From CADEDV01 sp036374495 (lineage in GTDB: Bacteria > Bacteroidota > Bacteroidia > Chitinophagales > Chitinophagaceae), in the NCBI GenBank assembly GCA_965652975.1, contig CBFGYO010000056.1:1-22792 (forward strand): a stretch of 22,792 nt of DNA, read 5' to 3'. This document shows positions 15,299-22,377 of the stretch, piece by piece. The position numbers were made by a program, and so were the translations under genes. Each line of letters begins with the position of its first letter. Position 1 is the stretch's first letter. The notes below the pieces were generated by a model that did no database searches, was not told the DNA's origin, and worked only from the letters and a program-made list of their open reading frames with translations.

Positions 15299-16564
15299 TT
15301 ACTCAGCATATGAAAATCTCATAGCTGAAAGATCTGGTTTGTGTTTTCGTTTTCGCTGCAACTCATATGCATGCAGTGCTTCACCCAGGTGTTTCATAAA
15401 CGGATATCCCAGTTTACTGTAATCGTATTTATCATCATTTAATATCCCATCCGCATTACAATAGATGGTGGCAGTAACCATGAACTCGATATTGTTTTTA
15501 AAATCGGCGATATACACGGCGTCGGTTAAAAAGCCATACGACCAACCGCTTTTACTAAATATGCGAATGGATGGATCCGGGTCTTTTTTATCTACACCAA
15601 ACAGGATCATCTTTACATAATTGTTCCAGTACTCGCCGGTATCATATGAAGGGAACCTGGATTCGCCCGGTTGCATCGACATATAACGGCGAAGAAAAGC
15701 GTAGTCGTCCTTCGTAAGTCCAAAACGTCGTTTCTTAGGCATGGCTTCGGGGAAAATAACGCTACGAAGTATCAGGTGAAGACTCTGTAGCGACATGCGG
15801 TTCTTTAGTGAAAAATCAAACGGCTCGTTTACTAGTTTACCATTTCTCATAAAACCTTTTCCTATCCTGGTGTCCTGGATCGAATAGACAAAGGCGCTTT
15901 TAGTAGCAGGTTTTTCATAAATAACTTTGCCTGAACTATCGATAAATCGAACAGGGTTGCTTTGCCTGTTCTGCTCCTCGGTGAGTGTGATCGCCAGCCT
16001 GTGAATAATTTGTATATCGGTATATCCCATCTTGTGCAGGTTGTTATTGATATATTCCTGCCCCAGGAATTCATAAAGCCGGTTAAATGCGTCGTTGTCG
16101 CTTACCAGCAGGATTTTTTTTATATAATGCGCGATCGTGGGCCGTCCATCCGGTGCTGTGGGATCATTTTCCACTTCGGTTTGACCATATCCCTGTGCAC
16201 CGGTGATCATGGTTGTGTTTTTATCCAGGCCCGGAATGTTCAGCTCGTTAAGCTTTTGCAACGCAAGAATGGCTACCGGTAATTTAACTGTGGATGCAGG
16301 ATAATAATAATCCTGGGGATCTACATGATAAAAGTGATCTGTAAAAACGGGTTTATTATTTTTTTTGCGGTCGATCTGTGTGTAGATCACCTGGACTTTT
16401 AATGTATCTTTTTGCGCAACGATGCTGTCAAAATGTGTGGGATTGGCAGAGAAGATCTTTTGTAAAAAATTATCGGGACGGATTTTGGTTTGTGCATCCG
16501 CATTCACTTTAGTGGAAATAATCATAATAGCAAGCAAGTAAGTTTTCGTATAAGCAATGTTCAT
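15299..16564 (-). CDS. Secreted serine hydrolase of the class A beta-lactamase fold
   Basis: Exported protein of 421 residues. Residues 1-24 (ending NADA|Q) look like a Sec signal peptide. The three active-site motifs of the penicillin-recognising serine fold are present in order: STVK (nucleophile Ser91, Lys94), SDN (155-157) and KSG (338-340), the usual KTG with serine. The distance from SDN to KSG is 183 residues, compared with roughly 100 in class A beta-lactamases, and I cannot place the Omega-loop ExxLN that carries the deacylating glutamate. It is therefore more likely a peptidase- or esterase-like relative (PF13354 group) than a proven antibiotic-degrading enzyme. It is followed by the aminotransferase 114 bases downstream. 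Confidence 0.8.
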   Translation of the reverse strand: MNIAYTKTYLLAIMIISTKVNADAQTKIRPDNFLQKIFSANPTHFDSIVAQKDTLKVQVIYTQIDRKKNNKPVFTDHFYHVDPQDYYYPASTVKLPVAILALQKLNELNIPGLDKNTTMITGAQGYGQTEVENDPTAPDGRPTIAHYIKKILLVSDNDAFNRLYEFLGQEYINNNLHKMGYTDIQIIHRLAITLTEEQNRQSNPVRFIDSSGKVIYEKPATKSAFVYSIQDTRIGKGFMRNGKLVNEPFDFSLKNRMSLQSLHLILRSVIFPEAMPKKRRFGLTKDDYAFLRRYMSMQPGESRFPSYDTGEYWNNYVKMILFGVDKKDPDPSIRIFSKSGWSYGFLTDAVYIADFKNNIEFMVTATIYCNADGILNDDKYDYSKLGYPFMKHLGEALHAYELQRKRKHKPDLSAMRFSYAE

Positions 16565-16631
16565 GCGATTAAATTAGCGAGAAAAAATGAATAGCTCTGC
16601 ATGGAGAAGCGGAGTTTGAGGAGATGGAGGA

Positions 16632-16744
16632 TGGGTTGAGTTAGTACCGTCACAGAGAACACGGTGTAGCGCAGAGCTTCACAGAGATTCTCTGCGGTAC
16701 TCTGTGCTACCCTGTATACTCTGTGACGGTACTAACTCAACCCA
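16632..16744. repeat. Large palindrome built of CACAGAG units
   Basis: Two 45-base arms (16632-16676 and 16700-16744) are reverse complements at 40 of 45 positions; the outer 26 are perfect. The loop is 23 bases. CACAGAG/GCAGAG units recur, and on the right arm CTCTG-like units fall every 10-11 bases. The flanks (purine-rich left, pyrimidine-rich right) also look loosely complementary, so the element may be longer. It sits between divergent genes, so it is not a simple terminator. Confidence 0.85.
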
Positions 16745-16915
16745 CCCTCCCTACTCCACTCCCCTCAAAATCTCCGACATGTGTGATCAGCTTGCCACCC
16801 ATGAGCGGGTATACTGCATTTGTCATTTTTGATCTACGTTGTTGTATTTTTTTAAACCATTGATAGTCATTGCAAAACCTGTCTTTTTGTGCAGAAAAAA
16901 GCAAACGGCAAGCTG

Positions 16916-16946
16916 TTTCAGGTTATGGTCTAAAACCCTATCTTTG
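16916..16946 (+). promoter_or_regulatory. Candidate secDF promoter, TTTC-N19-TATCTTTG
   Basis: TATCTTTG (16939-16946) is a perfect TAnnTTTG box, with TTTC 19 bases upstream (one base off TTTG). It predicts a leader of about 75 bases that includes the hairpin at 16968-17004. Confidence 0.6.
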
Positions 16947-16967
16947 CCGTCCTTAAAAATTCCACTA

Positions 16968-17004
16968 AAGCCTCTCTCCTCCAAGGGATTTTGGAGCGGG
17001 GCTT
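16968..17004 (+). promoter_or_regulatory. Hairpin in the secDF leader
   Basis: AAGCCTC pairs with GGGGCTT (one G-T), and CTCCAA pairs with TTGGAG around a GGGATT loop. A 4/1 internal loop lies between the two helices. It is followed by AAAAATG rather than a U-run, so it is not a terminator on the plus strand. Its position 23 bases before the secDF ATG would allow a role in translation or mRNA stability, which is inferred. Confidence 0.5.
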
Positions 17005-17027
17005 AAAAATGTAAATACCCATAACGT

Positions 17028-20000
17028 ATGCAATTCAAAGGCCTGGTGAGATTCTTTGCGATCCTGCTTATTATCTACTCCATTTACCAATTGTCATTTA
17101 CCTGGTTTGTAAAAAGCCATGAAAACAAAATGGAAACGCGTGCATTAAAATATGTGCATGCCAACTATCCTGATGCGAAAAAATATTCTGAAGCCGACCA
17201 GTTACCCGACTCACTTGTTTCTGTATACGATGAGCGTTTGAAAAGACTGCTGGACAGCACGCGCGATGTTACACTTACATACGCTATTACCGGACCGGTA
17301 AGTTACCAGAAAGCGAAAGAAGAAGAACTCAACCTTGGCCTGGATCTCCAGGGAGGTATGAACGTTACCATGGAAGTGGAAATGACGGGCCTTTTGAAAA
17401 CGCTAGCCAATAATTCCAAAGATCCAACTTTCCTCGCAGCGCTTAACAGTGCTGAAAAGAGAAAAGCTAACAGTGATGCCAACTTTGTAACATTGTTTGC
17501 TGATGAATACCAGAAGACTGCCGGGCCCAATAAACTCTCCAGCCTTTTCTTCGCTGCCAACGACAAAGAAGTAAAAATTGGTGACAGCGACGACAAAATA
17601 AAATCCTTCCTCAACGCGCAGGCCATTGCAGCATTTGAAAATACGCTGCGCGTATTGCAAACGCGTATTGACCAGTTTGGTGTTGCCCAGCCCAGCATTT
17701 ATCCTAATCCTGATCGCGGTATAATTACCGTAGAACTTCCAGGTATCAAAGACAAGGAAAGGGTGCGTAAGCTCCTGCAATCCTCCGCTAACCTGCAATT
17801 TTGGGAGACTTATCGTTACGACCAGGTAGCAGATGCACTGAATAAAGTGGCTACCGATTTCGAAGCGCTGAAGTCAGGAAAAAGTTCCGATACCACTTCA
17901 ACCGTTGTTGATACCCTTGCTACTGCATCTAAAACAACGGGTGATACTACGAAAACAAATGATACACTTTTATCCGGCCAGATAGACAAGATTGTCGATA
18001 CTACAGCTACCGCTTCAAATGCTATCAACGCAGAAAAAAATTCATTTGCCCAGTTGTTGAAACCACCAACCATGGGTGGAACAATTGGAATGGTATCAGT
18101 AAACGATACAGACATTGTAAGAAAATACCTGAATCGTGATCTGCTCCGCCGTCATTTTCCTGCAGATGCACGTTTTGCATATGGCATCGCCGGCAAATCA
18201 AATAAAAAAGAAGTTCCATTATATGTTTTAAGAACATACAATAGGGATAAAGCCGATGTGGAAGGTGAGGCTATTCAATCAGCTATCCAGGACTACGAAT
18301 CAGGCAAACCTATCGTGCGCATGGAAATGAATCCCGCTGGTGCTGTGGAATGGGCGAAGGTTACAAAAAGAAGTGCTGACCCACGCAATGGATTCCCTAT
18401 TGCAATTGTACTTGACGGAATTGTTTACTCGGCACCTGTTGCACAGGGCGAGTTGGGTAATACGTCACAAATTACAGGTGATTTCACTGTCGCGGAAGCA
18501 CAGGATTTGGCTAACATACTCAAATCAGGTAAGCTCTCTGCGCCTGCCAAAATCGTACAGGAGCAGGAAGTAGGACCTACATTAGGTAGAGAAGCAATCA
18601 GAGGTGGTACGATGGCGTTTTTGATCTCATTCATCGTCATCTTCCTGTTGATGCTTGTGTATTATAACACGGCAGGGTGGATCGCGAATATTGCGCTTAT
18701 ACTTAACCTGCTGTTTACTGTTGGTGTACTTACCGGTCTTGGCGCTACATTAACGGCACCTGGTATCGCCGGTCTTGTATTGACGATCGGTATGGCGGTC
18801 GATACTAACGTAATCATCTACGAACGTATCAAAGAAGAGCTTGACCGGGGCAAAGGTTATATACCTGCTATCAATGAGGGTTATAAACGTTCCCTGCCGC
18901 CAGTACTCGACGGGCACATCACAATCTTGTTGACTGCGGTGATACTTTATTATTTCGGTCTCGGACCAGTAAAAGGTTTTGCTACAACGCAGATTCTTGG
19001 TATCCTGCTTTCATTGTTCTGCGGTATTCTTGTAAGCCGTTGGATCAGTGATATGTTTACCAACAAAAAGCGTCACCTGGAATACTTTACCGGCATCAGC
19101 CGCCGCATATTCAAGCATGCCAAATTCAAATTCATCGAATATCGGAAGATGGCCTATATCATATCCTTTGTTGTACTGGGATTGGGTATCGCATCCTTCT
19201 TCAACGGATTTGCATACGGCGTTGAATTCAGCGGGGGCCGCAGTTATAAAGTAAGATTCGACCAGAAAGTTGATCCTGAAAAAGTGCGCGAAGATCTGAA
19301 CAAAGCGTTTGACGGAGAAAACACAATTATTAAAACGATAGGTGACACCAGGACACTGGACATCACTACTCCTTATTTGATCAACGAAACCAACCAGACA
19401 AGTGGTCAGAACGTGGATTCAATCGTTCAGACTCGCTTGTATACAGGACTGCAACCTTACCTGCCTGCCGGGTTGACCTATGATCGTTTTGTAAGTCAAT
19501 ACAAAATAGAATTTAAAAAGGTACTGCCGACCATATCGGATGACCTGAAAAAAGGTGCGATAAAAGCGACCATTTTTGCACTACTTGCGATTTTCCTCTA
19601 CATCTTCATTCGTTTCCGCGACTGGAGGTATTCACTCGGTACGATCATCGCGTTGTTGCACGACGTATTGGTTACACTCATTGTGTTTTCATTTGCCAGG
19701 AGCATTGTTCCATTCCCGCTCGAAATCGACCAGCACTTCATTGCGGCGGTACTGACGGTGATTGGTTTCTCCATGAATGATACAGTGATCGTGTTTGACC
19801 GTATACGTGAAGACAGGAGACTTTATCCATCAGCACCATTGGGCGATACCATCAACCGAGCGATCAATGAAACACTGAGCCGCACGATCATGACCTCACT
19901 CACGGTATTCCTTACCATACTTATCCTGTTTATTGTTGGTGGTGAGGTTACCAGAGGATTTGCATTTGCAATGCTTATCGGGGTAGTCACCGGTACTTAT

Positions 20001-20111
20001 TCTTCCATTTTTGTGGCAGCGCCAATCCTGGTCGACCTGGGAGTGAAGAAAGGTTCAAAGCCTGCTGTTGTTGCTAATAAGGAGGAGAAGGCGGTGCCAG
20101 CCAAGGTGTAG
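17028..20111 (+). CDS. secDF: Fused protein translocase subunit SecDF
   Basis: Integral membrane protein that uses the proton gradient to complete export through SecYEG. At 1027 residues it is the fused Bacteroidota form. The SecD part starts with a transmembrane helix (about 5-27) and the GLDLQGGMNVTMEVE motif. It continues through the periplasmic P1 region and the late SecD helices with GMAVDTNVIIYERIKEEL (Asp592, the proton-path position). The SecF part begins near residue 700 (KFIEYRKMAY), has FSGGRSYKVRF, and contains IGFSMNDTVIVFDRIRE (Asp918). A low-complexity stretch rich in Thr, Asp and Ser (about 282-337) interrupts P1. The gene is monocistronic, with its own promoter and a perfect 42-bp inverted repeat starting two bases after the stop. 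Confidence 0.97.
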   Translation: MQFKGLVRFFAILLIIYSIYQLSFTWFVKSHENKMETRALKYVHANYPDAKKYSEADQLPDSLVSVYDERLKRLLDSTRDVTLTYAITGPVSYQKAKEEELNLGLDLQGGMNVTMEVEMTGLLKTLANNSKDPTFLAALNSAEKRKANSDANFVTLFADEYQKTAGPNKLSSLFFAANDKEVKIGDSDDKIKSFLNAQAIAAFENTLRVLQTRIDQFGVAQPSIYPNPDRGIITVELPGIKDKERVRKLLQSSANLQFWETYRYDQVADALNKVATDFEALKSGKSSDTTSTVVDTLATASKTTGDTTKTNDTLLSGQIDKIVDTTATASNAINAEKNSFAQLLKPPTMGGTIGMVSVNDTDIVRKYLNRDLLRRHFPADARFAYGIAGKSNKKEVPLYVLRTYNRDKADVEGEAIQSAIQDYESGKPIVRMEMNPAGAVEWAKVTKRSADPRNGFPIAIVLDGIVYSAPVAQGELGNTSQITGDFTVAEAQDLANILKSGKLSAPAKIVQEQEVGPTLGREAIRGGTMAFLISFIVIFLLMLVYYNTAGWIANIALILNLLFTVGVLTGLGATLTAPGIAGLVLTIGMAVDTNVIIYERIKEELDRGKGYIPAINEGYKRSLPPVLDGHITILLTAVILYYFGLGPVKGFATTQILGILLSLFCGILVSRWISDMFTNKKRHLEYFTGISRRIFKHAKFKFIEYRKMAYIISFVVLGLGIASFFNGFAYGVEFSGGRSYKVRFDQKVDPEKVREDLNKAFDGENTIIKTIGDTRTLDITTPYLINETNQTSGQNVDSIVQTRLYTGLQPYLPAGLTYDRFVSQYKIEFKKVLPTISDDLKKGAIKATIFALLAIFLYIFIRFRDWRYSLGTIIALLHDVLVTLIVFSFARSIVPFPLEIDQHFIAAVLTVIGFSMNDTVIVFDRIREDRRLYPSAPLGDTINRAINETLSRTIMTSLTVFLTILILFIVGGEVTRGFAFAMLIGVVTGTYSSIFVAAPILVDLGVKKGSKPAVVANKEEKAVPAKV

Positions 20112-20113
20112 AC

Positions 20114-20206
20114 AGATAAAAGATAAAAACTAAAAGATAAAAGTACATTTAGGTCAGAGTTCCCGACCTAAATGTACTTTTATCTTTTAGTTTTTATCTT
20201 TTATCT
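20114..20206. repeat. Perfect 42-bp inverted repeat of AGATAAAA units after secDF
   Basis: Arms 20114-20155 and 20165-20206 are exact reverse complements over 42 bases around a 9-base loop (AGAGTTCCC). Each arm carries AGATAAAA-type units spaced 7-15 bases apart, ending in a unique TACATTTAGGTC next to the loop. On the plus strand the right arm is T-rich, so the transcript would fold into a long hairpin ending in U-rich sequence, consistent with termination of secDF. Part of the arm recurs at 21728-21758. Confidence 0.95.
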
Positions 20207-20261
20207 AATTCGGGAATTTGCCACCGCGTTTTAGTATTTTTAGGTTGCTACAAATTGCCTA

Positions 20262-21725
20262 ATGGGTGAATTCCAGGCTGACCATATTATCCTTGTTGGA
20301 TCATTGTTACTGCTCGCAAGTCTTTTAGCCAGCAAAACGTCCTTTAAACTGGGTATACCCACCCTTATCCTGTTTTTAGGCATTGGGATCGTCGCAGGTT
20401 CTGAAGGGTTAGGCGGCATTTACTTTGATAATCCTGCACTGGCCCAGCTTCTGGGTGTCGTTGCCCTGAACGTTATCCTTTTTTCCGGTGGCATGGATAC
20501 CCGCTGGGAAACGGTGAAGCCTGTAATCCGGCACGGCATCTCACTCTCAACAATAGGTGTAATACTCACGGCTGTAACGATCGGCCTGTTTGTACACTAC
20601 ATTAGTGATTTCAGCCTGCTCGAGGGTCTACTCCTAGGTTCTATTGTATCTGCTACGGATGCGGCTGCGGTGTTCTCCATATTACGTACGAGAAGTATTG
20701 GGTTAAAAGGTATGTTGCGACCCATCCTGGAGTTGGAAAGTGGCAGTAACGACCCCATGGCATACATTCTCACTATTAGTTTTACCTACCTCCTCACCCA
20801 TGGTGATGCCAGTATTACAAAACTGATCTTACAGTTTGTTCAACAAATGGTAGTTGGCGGCGTGCTGGGTTTTGTATTAGGCCGATTAATGACTTTTACC
20901 ATCAACAAGGTAAAGCTGGAAACGGAGGGACTTTATCCCGTGCTAATACTGGCGATGATTTTTTTCACGTTTGCATTTACGGATCTTATTGGCGGTAACG
21001 GATTCCTGGCAGTGTATATTTCAGCATTGGTATTAGGCAACAGCAATTTCATTCATAAAAAGAGTGCGGTAAAGTTTTACGATGGCCAGGCCTGGCTTAT
21101 GCAGATCATCATGTTCCTTACGCTCGGATTGCTGGTATTCCCCTCACGCATTATGCCCATAGCAGGCACAGGTATCCTGATTTCTTTGGTTTTGATTTTC
21201 ATAGCCCGACCCATCGGTGTATTTGTAGCACTCAGTTTTTTTAGAATGAAACTGCGTGACAAGCTCTTTATTTCCTGGGTTGGATTACGGGGTGCCGTAC
21301 CCATTGTGTTCGCCACATACCCATTACTGGCGGGTGTAGAAAAGGCCGACCTGATCTTTCACCTTGTATTTTTTATTTCCGCTTCATCTGTTTTGTTGCA
21401 GGGCAGTGCTCTCCCCATTGTGGCAAAGTGGCTCAAAGTGATCGTTCCCAAAAAAGCGAAAAAGATGTCGTCGCTGGATATGGAATTATATGACACTATT
21501 CAATCTGAATTTGTGGAAGTCATCTTACCAGGTAATAGTCCTGCAGTCGGTAAAGCAATAGTAAAACTGGGACTTCCTAAACCGACATTAATCGTACTCC
21601 TTGTGCGGGATGGAAAATATATTCAGCCAAACGGAGCCACCGTGTTGGAAGAAGGAGATAAACTATTGCTACTCGCCAACAACAAGCAGGTGCTTCATGA
21701 AGTATATAATACGTTGGGACTTTAG
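20262..21725 (+). CDS. Potassium/proton antiporter, NhaP2/CvrA type (CPA1)
   Basis: Membrane antiporter of 487 residues with about 12 hydrophobic segments across residues 8-390. It exchanges cytosolic K+ (or Na+) for protons to regulate pH and turgor. CPA1 hallmarks are the unwound-helix segment SATDAAAVFS (Thr132, Asp133), the ion-binding ESGSNDPMA (Asn163, Asp164) and SWVGLRGAVPIV with Arg343. The last ~80 residues, after KKMSSLDMELYD, form a TrkA_C-like regulatory domain (PGNSPAVGKAI...LEEGDKLLLLANNKQV), as in NhaP2/CvrA K+/H+ antiporters. It is a stand-alone gene, flanked on both sides by AGATAAAA-type repeats. Ion preference is inferred from family. Confidence 0.9.
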   Translation: MGEFQADHIILVGSLLLLASLLASKTSFKLGIPTLILFLGIGIVAGSEGLGGIYFDNPALAQLLGVVALNVILFSGGMDTRWETVKPVIRHGISLSTIGVILTAVTIGLFVHYISDFSLLEGLLLGSIVSATDAAAVFSILRTRSIGLKGMLRPILELESGSNDPMAYILTISFTYLLTHGDASITKLILQFVQQMVVGGVLGFVLGRLMTFTINKVKLETEGLYPVLILAMIFFTFAFTDLIGGNGFLAVYISALVLGNSNFIHKKSAVKFYDGQAWLMQIIMFLTLGLLVFPSRIMPIAGTGILISLVLIFIARPIGVFVALSFFRMKLRDKLFISWVGLRGAVPIVFATYPLLAGVEKADLIFHLVFFISASSVLLQGSALPIVAKWLKVIVPKKAKKMSSLDMELYDTIQSEFVEVILPGNSPAVGKAIVKLGLPKPTLIVLLVRDGKYIQPNGATVLEEGDKLLLLANNKQVLHEVYNTLGL

Positions 21726-21727
21726 GA

Positions 21728-21855
21728 AGATAAAAGTTAAAAACTAAAAGATAAAAGTTGTTTTAGTTCTTAGTTTCCTGATTAACGGCTTCGAGCCTCG
21801 AGCTGCGAGCAAAGAACACATAGCTCGAAGCTCGAGGCTGCTTTATCTTTTATCT
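21728..21855. repeat. Composite inverted-repeat region between convergent genes
   Basis: Positions 21728-21758 repeat 20114-20144 with one mismatch in 31. A shorter inverted counterpart at 21842-21855 matches its first 14 bases at 13 positions and overlaps the last two bases of the iron-sulfur gene's stop. Between them is the GC-rich hairpin described separately. The whole gap between the antiporter and the convergent iron-sulfur gene is therefore repeat-derived. Confidence 0.8.
21794..21839. terminator. GC-rich hairpin between convergent genes
   Basis: Arms 21794-21810 and 21823-21839 pair at 16 of 17 positions around a 12-base loop (AAAGAACACATA). Each arm is itself made of CTCGAG-like units. 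On the plus strand it is followed by a T-rich stretch (CTTTATCTTTTATC), consistent with termination of the antiporter mRNA. On the minus strand no clean U-run follows. Confidence 0.6.
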
Positions 21856-22201
21856 AGACAGCGAAGGAAGTCCCGCATCCGCAGGTAGCGCTTGCATTGG
21901 GATTCCTGAAAGTAAACCCGCGGTTGTTCAATCCATCCTGCCAATCCACCTGCATACCATATAAATAAATCTCGTGCGACTTATTCATAATGCAGTTAAT
22001 GCCATCTATAGTAAAGGACTGGTCATTTTCATCCTTGTGATCAAACCCGAGGATATATGTCATACCCGAACAACCTCCGCCTTTTACGCCAACGCGTAAT
22101 GCCTGCGTAGTATCAAAATCGCTGGCAGCCATTAATTTTCTAACGGCTGCAATGGCACCGGGGGTAAGTGTTACAGGTGTTTGAAATGTTGTTGTTTCCA
22201 T
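21854..22201 (-). CDS. Iron-sulfur cluster assembly/insertion protein, IscA/ErpA/SufA type
   Basis: A-type carrier that receives Fe-S clusters and passes them to apoproteins. At 115 residues it matches the HesB/IscA family length. The three conserved cysteines are Cys44 in GVKGGGCSGMTY and Cys107/Cys109 in the C-terminal TCGCGTSF. SHEIYLYGMQVDWQDGLNNRGFTFRNPNA is the family's middle signature. Whether it is the SUF-linked or ErpA-like member cannot be told, as no suf or isc genes are nearby. It is transcribed toward the antiporter gene and divergently from the gene at 22378. A TATTTTTG box (22213-22206) ends 4 bases before the ATG, which would give almost no leader. Confidence 0.95.
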   Translation of the reverse strand: METTTFQTPVTLTPGAIAAVRKLMAASDFDTTQALRVGVKGGGCSGMTYILGFDHKDENDQSFTIDGINCIMNKSHEIYLYGMQVDWQDGLNNRGFTFRNPNASATCGCGTSFAV

Positions 22202-22325
22202 CCTGCAAAAATAATTATTAGTTGCTAGGTAAACGAATGATGGATTTACGACAAATGGAATTTTAACTTTTCAGCCTTTTACCGAGATGGTTTAAAATCA
22301 ACTGGTAACCGTCAAAAAGCCTTTC

Positions 22326-22356
22326 TTTCCACTTTGGACCCGCAAGCTTATTTTTG
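22326..22356 (+). promoter_or_regulatory. Candidate promoter, TTTC-N19-TATTTTTG
   Basis: TATTTTTG (22349-22356) matches TAnnTTTG, with TTTC 19 bases upstream, the same spacing as the secDF candidate. It lies 21 bases before the ATG at 22378 and supports that start. Confidence 0.55.
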
Positions 22357-22377
22357 CCACTAATCAAACCAATTACG

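Larger units (their letters stand above)
16565..17027. other. Divergent intergenic region serine hydrolase / secDF
   Basis: This 463-base gap contains, in order, a 113-base palindrome of CACAGAG units (16632-16744), about 170 bases with no feature I can name, a secDF promoter candidate (16916-16946) and a leader hairpin (16968-17004). For the serine hydrolase I see only a weak -7 match (TAATTTAA just before its start). No ORF or RNA gene is recognisable. Confidence 0.5.

Noticed and set aside
16632..20206. CRISPR array or tandem-repeat locus
   Set aside because: The short units are not separated by unique spacers of constant length; they form mirror-image arms, which is a palindrome, not an array.
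20114..21855. Insertion sequence or transposon around the antiporter
   Set aside because: Repeats flank the gene, but there is no transposase, no clear target-site duplication, and the enclosed protein is a normal housekeeping antiporter. I keep only the repeat observation.
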